Part shown: positions 56,679 to 64,000 of the stretch, in pieces
Numbering within the stretch: position 1 is the first letter of the stretch
How the letters are laid out: every line of letters starts with the position of its first letter
DNA from: an uncultured Polaribacter sp.
GTDB lineage: Bacteria; Bacteroidota; Bacteroidia; Flavobacteriales; Flavobacteriaceae
Assembly (NCBI GenBank): GCA_947497755.1
Contig: CANMHT010000003.1
Span: 186,001-250,000 of the forward strand
Direction: 5' to 3'
Length of the DNA: 64,000 nucleotides
Made by a program: the position numbers and the translations under genes
The notes under the pieces: generated by a model
Databases searched by the model: none
Told to the model about the DNA's origin: nothing
Seen by the model: the letters and a program-made list of their open reading frames with translations, nothing else

Positions 56679-57675
56679 TATCTATTTTATTTAACCTTAC
56701 ACCATACCTTCTAATATAATCAGAAAATTCTTCTACAAGCTTCTGTTTTGAATCAAAATACAAAGTATCTGATCTCATTTCCCAAACAAAACTACCATGT
56801 TTGTCTCTTGAATAAACTTCATCTGTAAGTATATTCAACCTCAAGCTATTTGATTGATCTTTTAATGTACCGTTTATAAAAACTTCCAATTGATTTGAAC
56901 TGTAATGATATTTATCTTTAAGTGTTTTAAAACCTTCTATCTTCTTTTTAAATAATAAATATTTAAAGAAATTAACTACAGCTTCGTCTAGTTTGTTTAT
57001 TATTTCTTCTGAGCTTGGCTCTTTCAAAAAACCTTCTTTTAATATTTTAGTTGGTGATCCAGCTGCTAAAGAGTTTTTAGGAATATTTTTGTTTACTAAA
57101 GAGTTAGCTCCAATGATACTTCCTTTTCCAATAGTAACTCCAGGCATGACAAAAACTCTCCATGGTATCCAAACATCATCTTCAATAATAACTTCTTCAA
57201 AAGTAACTGGACCTCCTTTGAAATAATTTGACCAAACTCCATGTGTAAAAATTAATGAAAAGCCCCCAATTCCTACGTGATTACCCAAAGTAATTCCTTG
57301 GTTAGTATCTAACCAACAAAATGGAAATATTCTTGAATGATTTCCTATAGAAAGTTTTGAAGATTCATTATGTGGACTACGAATAAATGCAAAATTAGCA
57401 ATGTGAACATAATTAGCTATTTTGATAATTCTAGTTGAAATTATCGTAAAAGATTTAATAACACAATCGTTTCCTATCTCTAAACTCTCTGCTGAAATAA
57501 AAGAAAATGGTCTTATTTTACTTCTTTTACCAATAGTAAGATTCTTAACTGATACTACTGCAAAAAAACCTATTTTGCTACCTTTTCCTATATGCTGATT
57601 TAGCAAAATCTTTCTTAGTTTATTTTCAATAAAAGCAGGAAAAAATGTTAATAAAATTGATAATACTAATTTCAT
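56662..57675 (-). CDS. Left-handed beta-helix acyltransferase with extra C-terminal domain
   Basis: This 337-residue protein has hexapeptide repeats from about 30 to 205 (for example IGKGSKIGFFAV, IGNDCVI, VTIGKGSIIGANSLV). The catalytic-type His is in IFTHGVWSN, and the C-cap of O-acetyltransferases is AAGSPTKIL. A further 120 residues (about 215-337) show no family I recognise; they contain aromatic and basic residues and could bind the acceptor glycan. It probably O-acetylates the surface polysaccharide. It overlaps the next GT4 gene by 4 bp. Confidence 0.85.
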   Translation of the reverse strand: MKLVLSILLTFFPAFIENKLRKILLNQHIGKGSKIGFFAVVSVKNLTIGKRSKIRPFSFISAESLEIGNDCVIKSFTIISTRIIKIANYVHIANFAFIRSPHNESSKLSIGNHSRIFPFCWLDTNQGITLGNHVGIGGFSLIFTHGVWSNYFKGGPVTFEEVIIEDDVWIPWRVFVMPGVTIGKGSIIGANSLVNKNIPKNSLAAGSPTKILKEGFLKEPSSEEIINKLDEAVVNFFKYLLFKKKIEGFKTLKDKYHYSSNQLEVFINGTLKDQSNSLRLNILTDEVYSRDKHGSFVWEMRSDTLYFDSKQKLVEEFSDYIRRYGVRLNKIDNGSLY

Positions 57676-58691
57676 TTGAGTATGCTAAACCATTTATATT
57701 TTACTTTTTGCCATCCAAAATTCTCCACTTTTAAGCGAGCATTGACTGACATTTCATTTTCATTATTCTTAATAATTCTTATTATCTCTTTTGCCATTTG
57801 ATTTGCATTTTGTTTTTCTACAAGAACACCATCAATATCATTATCAATCAAATATGGAATACCTCCTACATTTGTTGTTACAATGGTTAACCCCATTGCC
57901 ATTCCTTCAATAACACTATTAGGAGTATTGTCAAAATTAGTCGTATTTATAAGAATATCAAAATCTTTTGATTTTTCATGCCAAACGTTTTTTGGGAGCA
58001 CTCCGGTTAGTTCAATACACTCTTCTAACTCGAGTTCTTTTATTCTGCTTTCCACCTCATCAAATGTATAATCTTTCTTGGGGCCAACCATTGTTAGTTT
58101 TGCGTCTGGAAACTTTTTCTTAACCAAAGAAAAAGTATCAATTGCCATCATAGGATTATATACATCTTGAAACGCTCTTACCCATAATAGCTTAGGCTCT
58201 ATCTGTTCCCTTTTAAAAAAGGAATATTTCTCTAATTCTAAAATATTTGGTATGAGTAGTGTTTTATAATTTTTCTTATCAAATTCTGTTTTTAGGTAAT
58301 TAGAAGGAGCAACATTGATATACGAATTATTGAATATTAAATTCGATAAAAATTTATTTTTCTCAATTCTATGAGGAAGATTACCTCCTCTTAAAACTGG
58401 AATGTACTTAACCTTAAACAATCTTGAAATTTGTGAGGTAATCAAAGCTGAATAAAAATTGAGAGAACTAAAAGTGTCAATTAATATATAATCAACTTTA
58501 TTACGATGTTTAAATACAGATATACTCATATCAATTAAGCGAAAAAAGATATTTTGTTTTGAAGAAGTTATACTCATTTGGTATCCTTCACCGGCTAATA
58601 GTTTTGATACTAGTAAAATTGAAGAACCATAATTTGTTTTCTTAGAAGTATTATTCCCTACATAAAGTATTTTCTTATTCACTTCCATCAT
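57672..58691 (-). CDS. Glycosyltransferase family 4
   Basis: A 339-residue GT-B fold protein. The N-terminal half begins KILYVGNNTSKKTNYGSS. The donor-binding half contains LLWVRAFQDVYNPMMAIDTF, KLTMVGPKKD and the E-x7-E-type motif NTPNSVIEGMAMGLTIVTTN with GGIPYLI. Its sugar is unknown. It overlaps the Wzy-like gene by 17 bp and the acyltransferase gene by 4 bp. Confidence 0.9.
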   Translation of the reverse strand: MMEVNKKILYVGNNTSKKTNYGSSILLVSKLLAGEGYQMSITSSKQNIFFRLIDMSISVFKHRNKVDYILIDTFSSLNFYSALITSQISRLFKVKYIPVLRGGNLPHRIEKNKFLSNLIFNNSYINVAPSNYLKTEFDKKNYKTLLIPNILELEKYSFFKREQIEPKLLWVRAFQDVYNPMMAIDTFSLVKKKFPDAKLTMVGPKKDYTFDEVESRIKELELEECIELTGVLPKNVWHEKSKDFDILINTTNFDNTPNSVIEGMAMGLTIVTTNVGGIPYLIDNDIDGVLVEKQNANQMAKEIIRIIKNNENEMSVNARLKVENFGWQKVKYKWFSILK

Positions 58692-60006
58692 CTGTTATTT
58701 TAATAAGACTTAAAGCATAAATAAATCCAGGAAAAGCAATTCTCATCGCTGAATGGTTAATAGTTAAAAACCAAAAAATAAAAAATGCTGATATAAATGC
58801 CCGTTGATAATTATTACTTTGATAGAAATGTGCTATTGGTATTGAAATTAAAATAACTAAAATAACGATACCGATTAAACCATGTTCTTCTATCAACCTA
58901 CTAACCTCATTATGTGAAGCAGCTGTAATATGTTTTCCACTTAACTCTCTTTTATATTTTCCATTTCCAACACCAATACCAAATAAAGGAGCTTCTTTAA
59001 AACTTTCAATTTGCATCTCTAAAATTTCTCCTCTACCTGAAGAAACATCTGCTTTTTTAGTTCCATTAGCATTTCTACCAGTATATCTATTGTTCAACAT
59101 TCCTCCAGTTATTCCTGATGTATAAACCCAAATTCCTAAAGTAAAAATCGATAAAATCGATAGATACTTAAAGAATAGTTTAAATGAACCTTTCTTATAA
59201 AAAATTATAAAGATTGATGTTGCTAAAAAAGCAATAGCGGCAGTAATTATTCCTCCTCTAGAAAATGTAAGTAAACCTCTATAGGTAAAATATGATAAAA
59301 TTATAGCGTCTAAAATATAATATCCTGTTAATTTAGATTTTATAAATAAAAACACTCCTATACCAAACATTCCAAAACCTAATATAGTTGCTACTTGATT
59401 GGGGCCAAATCCCCCTGATGTTTCTCCTAAAGAACTACCTCCAAAAACTATTTCTTTTAAGTCTGGAGTTCTTAAATACATATAAGATATCATTGAAAAA
59501 ATTGGCAGAATGAGAAAAAATAGAACGTCTAATAATTCTTTATTAGTAATGCTTCTTTTATATAAATACAACGCGCTGATTCCTAAAACCATAGGGCCAC
59601 TTAAATTAAAAGCAATTGCCTTTCTTATTGACTCACCTTCTGGCACTTGAGTAAAAACTATTCCTAATAACAATAGTAAAATATAAAAAATAAATGCCAC
59701 CGAAATTTTCTGTTTTATAGGGCCTAAAATCATTCCTAAAAAGAGAAATAAAATCACAGCATACTTACCCATTTCATAAGAAATAACTCCTTTAGTCATT
59801 CTTAAAAAAACTTCAACACCTGTAAAATAACTTGCAACAAAAAGTGCTTCTTCATTTTTATTATTTGAAACAACAATAACAATAAACCCAAGTAAAAGAG
59901 TTAAAAGCCCAAATTGTTTCGGAAACCAATCAAAAGTTGCCAAAAAACCTATTACAATATGGATTATAATAAATAAAAGTTTGTTATTTAAAATGATGTT
60001 TAACAA
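58675..60006 (-). CDS. O-antigen ligase / Wzy-like polymerase
   Basis: This 443-residue protein has about ten to twelve transmembrane segments. The long loop (about 290-380) has the ligase/polymerase signature SGRGEILEMQIESFKEAPLF, then GIGVGNG and HNEVSRLIEEHGLIG. It would polymerise repeat units or ligate the glycan to its carrier at the periplasmic face; the two functions cannot be told apart from sequence. The start is TTG at 60006, overlapping the previous gene by 7 bp; the next in-frame Met is too far in to be a start. Confidence 0.88.
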   Translation of the reverse strand: MLNIILNNKLLFIIIHIVIGFLATFDWFPKQFGLLTLLLGFIVIVVSNNKNEEALFVASYFTGVEVFLRMTKGVISYEMGKYAVILFLFLGMILGPIKQKISVAFIFYILLLLLGIVFTQVPEGESIRKAIAFNLSGPMVLGISALYLYKRSITNKELLDVLFFLILPIFSMISYMYLRTPDLKEIVFGGSSLGETSGGFGPNQVATILGFGMFGIGVFLFIKSKLTGYYILDAIILSYFTYRGLLTFSRGGIITAAIAFLATSIFIIFYKKGSFKLFFKYLSILSIFTLGIWVYTSGITGGMLNNRYTGRNANGTKKADVSSGRGEILEMQIESFKEAPLFGIGVGNGKYKRELSGKHITAASHNEVSRLIEEHGLIGIVILVILISIPIAHFYQSNNYQRAFISAFFIFWFLTINHSAMRIAFPGFIYALSLIKITDDGSE

Positions 60007-61070
60007 TTTTCTTTATAAATTTCAATAAGTTTATTTATTACTACTTTGCTAGAAAAACTATGCACTACCTCGTTATTCAAATCATTAGATAATTCTTTTC
60101 GCATTTCTAAATTATTAGAGATACTATTCAATTTTCTGGCAAACTCTTTACTATTATTAGGAGAAACAAGTCCATTTTTATTAAGCACAACTTTACTACA
60201 CTCTCCAACATTAGTTACCAAAACTGGCAATCTAGCTAAACCATATTCTAATAACGACACCGGTAATCCTTCAGATTTTGACGATAATACTCCAATATCA
60301 GATTGGCTTAAAATATATTCAACATCAGAACAAACACCGTATTCAAAAACACTACCTTTTAATTCATCATTATTCAAAAAATTAGATATTTCGATACCAT
60401 AATCGTCTTGATAATTTTTTCCAATTAAATGCAATGTCCAATCTGGATTATCCTTTAAAAATAAGGAAAAAGCATTTAATAAGTTGAAATGGTCTTTTTG
60501 TGGTCTATAACCAGCTAAATGAACTATTCTTTTTCCTTTTACTCCTTTTAAATTTGTAATCTTTTCTTTATTAATAAACAAAGGAAAATTTTTTAAAAAT
60601 AAAACATTAGAAGTATTTAAGTTTTTAATTGCCCAATTTTTTAAGTCAGAATTCACAGCAATTATTACTTTAAAAAAATTTGATGATAATTTTAATACCT
60701 TACTTTTTCTTTGCTCTAAAAACTCGCTCTTTCCAAAATGATCATGCCAAACGATGCTTACTTTAGGATACATTAACTTTACACAAGTTGCTATAAAAAA
60801 AGATGTTGAATGGGCATGAATAATATCAATTCTGTTTTCTTTAATATACTTTCTTAAAATAAAAAAAGCGTTCAAATCAAAAGCTCTTTTTCTTTTTAAA
60901 AATAGATAACCTACCCTTCCGCTTATACTCTTTTTTAATGGACCTTCTTTTCTTGTTACGCAAATATGCGATTCAATATTTTTTTCAGATAGTTCATTAG
61001 CAATATTAACAGCCAATACTTCTGCTCCTCCTACACTTAACGAATCAATAATTTGTATTACTCTAAGCAT
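60000..61070 (-). CDS. Glycosyltransferase family 4
   Basis: A 356-residue GT-B protein. The N-terminus MLRVIQIIDSLSVGGAEVLAVN is the classical GT4 start (IDSLSVGGAE). The donor half has KRIVHLAGYRPQKDHFNLLNA, WTLHLIGK and the conserved SKSEGLPVSLLEYGLARLP. It is separated by 1 bp from the next GT gene and overlaps the Wzy-like gene by 7 bp. Acceptor and sugar unknown. Confidence 0.92.
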   Translation of the reverse strand: MLRVIQIIDSLSVGGAEVLAVNIANELSEKNIESHICVTRKEGPLKKSISGRVGYLFLKRKRAFDLNAFFILRKYIKENRIDIIHAHSTSFFIATCVKLMYPKVSIVWHDHFGKSEFLEQRKSKVLKLSSNFFKVIIAVNSDLKNWAIKNLNTSNVLFLKNFPLFINKEKITNLKGVKGKRIVHLAGYRPQKDHFNLLNAFSLFLKDNPDWTLHLIGKNYQDDYGIEISNFLNNDELKGSVFEYGVCSDVEYILSQSDIGVLSSKSEGLPVSLLEYGLARLPVLVTNVGECSKVVLNKNGLVSPNNSKEFARKLNSISNNLEMRKELSNDLNNEVVHSFSSKVVINKLIEIYKENC

Positions 61071-61071
61071 T

Positions 61072-62181
61072 TTAAACTAATTTTGATATCTCTTTCTTAA
61101 ATTTATCTAGCGTATATACTTGAGACCATTTTATTCCTTCTTTAGCTTTTTTATGATATAATTTTTGATTATTCAAATACTCTTTAACCTCAAATATTAT
61201 ATCTTCTTTATCATCAACTAAAGATCCCCTTTCTCCAAAATTTAACATATAAGGTATACAAGAAACCTTTGAAGCGATAGGTAAACATCCCCAAAACATA
61301 GCTTCTGCTACTACTTTAGGCCATCCTTCAGATCTTGATATAAACACTAAAAAATGAGCTTTTTGATATGCCTCTTTTATAATTTCTTTTGGTTGATTTC
61401 CGTATAGTTTAATAAATTGATTGCTATTATTGGTATTAATATAACTTTCAATACTTTCAAACTCCGCTCCATTACCATACATACTTAATTCTACATTATA
61501 ACCTTCTTTTGCGAGTTCTTCAACTACTTTTACAGCTAAAAGTGGTTGCTTACTTTTTGTAAAAGCACCAACATAAATAAACCTAATTTTATCATTTAAG
61601 TTCTTTTCTGATATTTCTTCAATTTCTTTTTTAGTATATGAAGCTGTAAAAAAAGGAATTACATTTTTCGATTGATTTTTCCATTGACCATAAACTAAAA
61701 CTTTACATTTTTTAGTTAAAAAAGTATTAGATACAATCCATTTTTGGATTCGATAGCTTAAAGGTTGTTTACTATAAGGATCCCAATTACCTGCATATTT
61801 AACAGTTTTGGGTTTAAAAGGAAATACTATCTGAATTATTGCTCCTAAAAGTCCAATATTTCCAGGACAACGTAAATGTATATGATCTGCCCAAAGCATT
61901 GCTTTAAAGATTTTTATACAAATTATAGGCATTTGTAAAATAGAAATTAAACTATTTTTTATAGATAAAAAGTTTATTTGTGGAATTTCTTTTAAAACAA
62001 TATCGTCTTTAAGATATTTTTTTTCAATTGATGTTTTTTCTTCATTAGTTAATGGTGCTACTACCTGAGTTTCAGATACGTTATTTAACCACAAATCCAT
62101 CTCACGAACATAAGGTTCGTAAGCCCATAAATTTCCATTACAAATTTTATGTTTTGAATGTGTAATTATTGCAAATTTCAA
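61072..62181 (-). CDS. Glycosyltransferase family 4
   Basis: A 369-residue protein with the GT4 donor-site blocks RFIYVGAFTKSKQPLLAVKV, VELSMYGNGAE and SRSEGWPKVVAEAMFWGCLP. The start is TTG at 62181, sharing four bases with the stop of the asparagine-synthase-like gene (TTGA). That indicates translational coupling. Sugar and acceptor unknown. Confidence 0.9.
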   Translation of the reverse strand: MKFAIITHSKHKICNGNLWAYEPYVREMDLWLNNVSETQVVAPLTNEEKTSIEKKYLKDDIVLKEIPQINFLSIKNSLISILQMPIICIKIFKAMLWADHIHLRCPGNIGLLGAIIQIVFPFKPKTVKYAGNWDPYSKQPLSYRIQKWIVSNTFLTKKCKVLVYGQWKNQSKNVIPFFTASYTKKEIEEISEKNLNDKIRFIYVGAFTKSKQPLLAVKVVEELAKEGYNVELSMYGNGAEFESIESYINTNNSNQFIKLYGNQPKEIIKEAYQKAHFLVFISRSEGWPKVVAEAMFWGCLPIASKVSCIPYMLNFGERGSLVDDKEDIIFEVKEYLNNQKLYHKKAKEGIKWSQVYTLDKFKKEISKLV

Positions 62182-63785
62182 TTATCTAAAAATTTTAAAG
62201 TATTGTTTAATGTTACCATTACTCTTTTTAATGCGTAAGCTATTCTTGGATCTTCTAAGTTTGTTTTTAAATCATTTATAAAATATTTAGATAAATCTTT
62301 ATGCTCATCTACATTAATATTGGCTAATATTTCTTTATCGTATCCTTTTAAAAACTTTCTTCTTTCGGTAAACTTTCTAACAAGCTTATATAAATATTCG
62401 TGATAAATTTTATAAAAATCAATTACAATTGGAAGTTTAGAATGAAAAGATCTTCCATCAGAATAGTCAATTTGTAGTTCTTTAGTAAATAATTTCTGGT
62501 TAATTTTTCGTAATCTTTCTTTATAAAAATTAGAATAACCAGAACTGCTTAACCCCAATTCTACCGATTTTTTATCTCCTAATAAATAAACTGGATAAAT
62601 ATAAAAACTAGCATCAGCCATAGTACTATTTGACCAATTAATCCCTCTATTGATATGATAAAACCAGCCAGCCCATTGCTTTCTTTTTTTAAAGTTATAA
62701 TATTGTTTTTGATACTCTAACTCTTTACTTAAATAAGATTTTATTTCCTCTTTGGTAACGGTACGGTTTAATCCAAACATTTCTTTTCTTATATTACCTA
62801 ATAAAGCGTGGTCTATTAAGTCTTCGAAAATTGTTTTTAAAAGTCCAGGCTTCTTCCATGCAGTTTTAAATGCATTCTCTATTGTTGGATCTGACCATAA
62901 GCCATTATGCAATATCTCATCTTTATTATAAAATTCTTTTAATTGGTTATAGTTTCCTCCTCTATAATAAATTCTTGCATCAGAACATAAAGTATAGGAA
63001 TACTCATCTAAAGAATCTCCTTTTTCAATATAACAATCTAAATCTAATTTATCTGAAATCTTTTTAACAATCTCATCTTCCCCATCAGATCTAGAATAAA
63101 CTGTTGGTTTAATGTTTTCTGCTAATAAAATTCCTAATATGAATCTACTATCTAACCCTCCAGATAAACTTAAACCAGTTTTTACATTTTTAGGCACTAT
63201 TTCTTTATAACGATCTATCAATAAATCATCATTATTTTTCTTTAACTCAAATTTGTCTTCTCTTTTTTGTGTAAACTCCAAAAAATTAAGTGAATGTAGG
63301 TAAGAAATTTTTCTAACTTCTTTAAATAGTGTTAAGTCACCAGGAAAATATCCAACTGCACCTAAAACAGCAACATTAAAAAAATCTGGAATAATTTTTT
63401 CTGATTTACCAATTAATAATTGATAATCTGAAACAGAATTTTTAGAATAATATACGTTAAACTGTTCATTTGGATAAACATTAATGTCTTCTGCTTCTAG
63501 TCTAATCTTACAACTTTGTAATAATGTATTATAACTTTGAGGTAAATTTGAATCATGTATAATAGGCTCTTTACTTAATTCTTCAGAAAAATTAGCTTTT
63601 CCTATAACATATCCATCATTGTATACATGTAAATTATCTGATGGTTTTACTGATGTCCAAAATAATTTATAACCATTAATTAAATTGAATGCATATATTT
63701 TTTCAGTTTTAGAAACCTTAACCAATTCATTTTGATAGTGTTTCAAAGCTTCTTCACTATTTTTATTCTTTGATATAATAAACAT
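62178..63785 (-). CDS. Asparagine-synthase-like protein of the polysaccharide cluster
   Basis: This 535-residue protein has the ATP-pyrophosphatase loop SGGLDS (208-213) in GLSLSGGLDSRFILG, followed by an Asn_synthase-type domain. The N-terminal part (about 1-190) resembles the class II amidotransferase fold in layout, but residue 2 is Phe, not the Cys nucleophile. It therefore should not hydrolyse glutamine. By analogy to beta-lactam synthetases and related enzymes it may adenylate a carboxyl group and use another amine. Related proteins in capsule loci are thought to amidate uronic acids; this is inference. It lies 1 bp from the partial GT2 gene upstream. Confidence 0.85.
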   Translation of the reverse strand: MFIISKNKNSEEALKHYQNELVKVSKTEKIYAFNLINGYKLFWTSVKPSDNLHVYNDGYVIGKANFSEELSKEPIIHDSNLPQSYNTLLQSCKIRLEAEDINVYPNEQFNVYYSKNSVSDYQLLIGKSEKIIPDFFNVAVLGAVGYFPGDLTLFKEVRKISYLHSLNFLEFTQKREDKFELKKNNDDLLIDRYKEIVPKNVKTGLSLSGGLDSRFILGILLAENIKPTVYSRSDGEDEIVKKISDKLDLDCYIEKGDSLDEYSYTLCSDARIYYRGGNYNQLKEFYNKDEILHNGLWSDPTIENAFKTAWKKPGLLKTIFEDLIDHALLGNIRKEMFGLNRTVTKEEIKSYLSKELEYQKQYYNFKKRKQWAGWFYHINRGINWSNSTMADASFYIYPVYLLGDKKSVELGLSSSGYSNFYKERLRKINQKLFTKELQIDYSDGRSFHSKLPIVIDFYKIYHEYLYKLVRKFTERRKFLKGYDKEILANINVDEHKDLSKYFINDLKTNLEDPRIAYALKRVMVTLNNTLKFLDN

Positions 63786-63786
63786 C

Positions 63787-64000
63787 TTAATTTATAATTT
63801 TTGGTTTTTTAAAAAGGAGTATTACCAATCCAAATAACCTCCCACAAGCTTCAAAAAAAGATTCTCTCTTTTTTGATTTTGTAAATACATTACTAAACTT
63901 AATTGCAGTTAGTAATAACATTATACTATACCATTTAAGCTTGTATTTGAATGGCAATTTAGGATATTTGGTTCTCCATACATACCATCCATTTTTTATT
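63787..64000 (-). CDS. C-terminal end of a probable GT2 glycosyltransferase, cut by the window
   Basis: Frame read from the right edge gives 70 residues and a stop (TAA, complement of 63787-63789). It starts IKNGWYVWRTKYPKLPF and ends LFGLVILLFKKPKIIN. The basic and aromatic tail with a hydrophobic segment is typical of the C-terminus of family 2 glycosyltransferases in Bacteroidetes polysaccharide loci. Only 1 bp separates it from the asparagine-synthase-like gene, so the operon continues upstream outside the window. Confidence 0.65.
   Translation of the reverse strand, partial: IKNGWYVWRTKYPKLPFKYKLKWYSIMLLLTAIKFSNVFTKSKKRESFFEACGRLFGLVILLFKKPKIIN

Noticed and set aside
1..64000. tRNA, rRNA, riboswitch, CRISPR, IS or prophage features
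   Set aside because: No cloverleaf with CCA end, repeat-spacer array, transposase or integrase motif, or recognisable riboswitch core was seen in any intergenic region. The gaps are mostly under 170 bp.

Overview
The window is about 30% GC and comes from a marine-type Flavobacteriaceae (Polaribacter/Tenacibaculum-like; genus is inference). Clues are SusC/FecA-style TonB-dependent receptors with a carboxypeptidase-regulatory-like N-terminal domain, DUF4856/DUF4876/DUF6850 proteins, two large secreted proteins with C-terminal type IX secretion sorting domains, a PorV-type protein, and promoters with the Bacteroidetes -7 element TAnnTTTG. No rRNA, tRNA, CRISPR, IS element or prophage was seen. 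Both ends cut through genes: a porin on the left and a glycosyltransferase on the right.

1-23.4 kb is a metal (probably iron) acquisition and haem-protein super-locus. On the plus strand are a porin, an imelysin lipoprotein and a di-haem oxidoreductase lipoprotein. On the minus strand are a ferric-ion ABC importer (binding protein, fused permease, ATPase), a TonB receptor, a sterol-desaturase-like membrane protein, a second imelysin, a DUF4856 lipoprotein, and further on an operon of TonB receptor, DUF4876 lipoprotein, DUF6850 barrel and MauG/cytochrome-c-peroxidase-like lipoprotein. Four of these promoters carry related palindromes built on ATTTAGA/TCTAAAT next to or over the -7/-33 elements, which suggests one metal-responsive repressor. 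Inserted among them are a 5'-nucleotidase lipoprotein, an HMG-CoA-lyase-like enzyme and an iodotyrosine-deiodinase-like flavoprotein.

23.4-38 kb is mixed: a LysE exporter, pyrD, pheT, a 1215-residue secreted endonuclease I with FN3 and lamin-tail domains, a TlpA-like thioredoxin lipoprotein, a THUMP RNA methyltransferase, a BNR-repeat secreted protein, a small methyltransferase and a ZIP transporter.

38-42.3 kb is a two-component locus (membrane protein, TPR-type histidine kinase, LuxR-type regulator, exported protein). The palindrome TACCTA-N4-TAGGTA lies in front of each transcription unit and probably marks autoregulation. 42.3-52 kb is housekeeping: recQ, kdsD, tatC, AhpD-like, lptB, pssA, a YheT-like hydrolase, a 55-residue zinc-ribbon protein, a PorV/PorQ-family barrel and a DUF4105 (Lnb-type) protein.

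52-64 kb is the distal part of a tightly coupled minus-strand surface polysaccharide operon that begins beyond the right edge. It encodes a GT2 (partial), an asparagine-synthase-like enzyme, four GT4 glycosyltransferases, a Wzy-like polymerase/ligase, a hexapeptide acyltransferase, a NodB-like deacetylase, a CapK-like adenylate-forming enzyme and a WcaJ-type initiating sugar-phosphate transferase.
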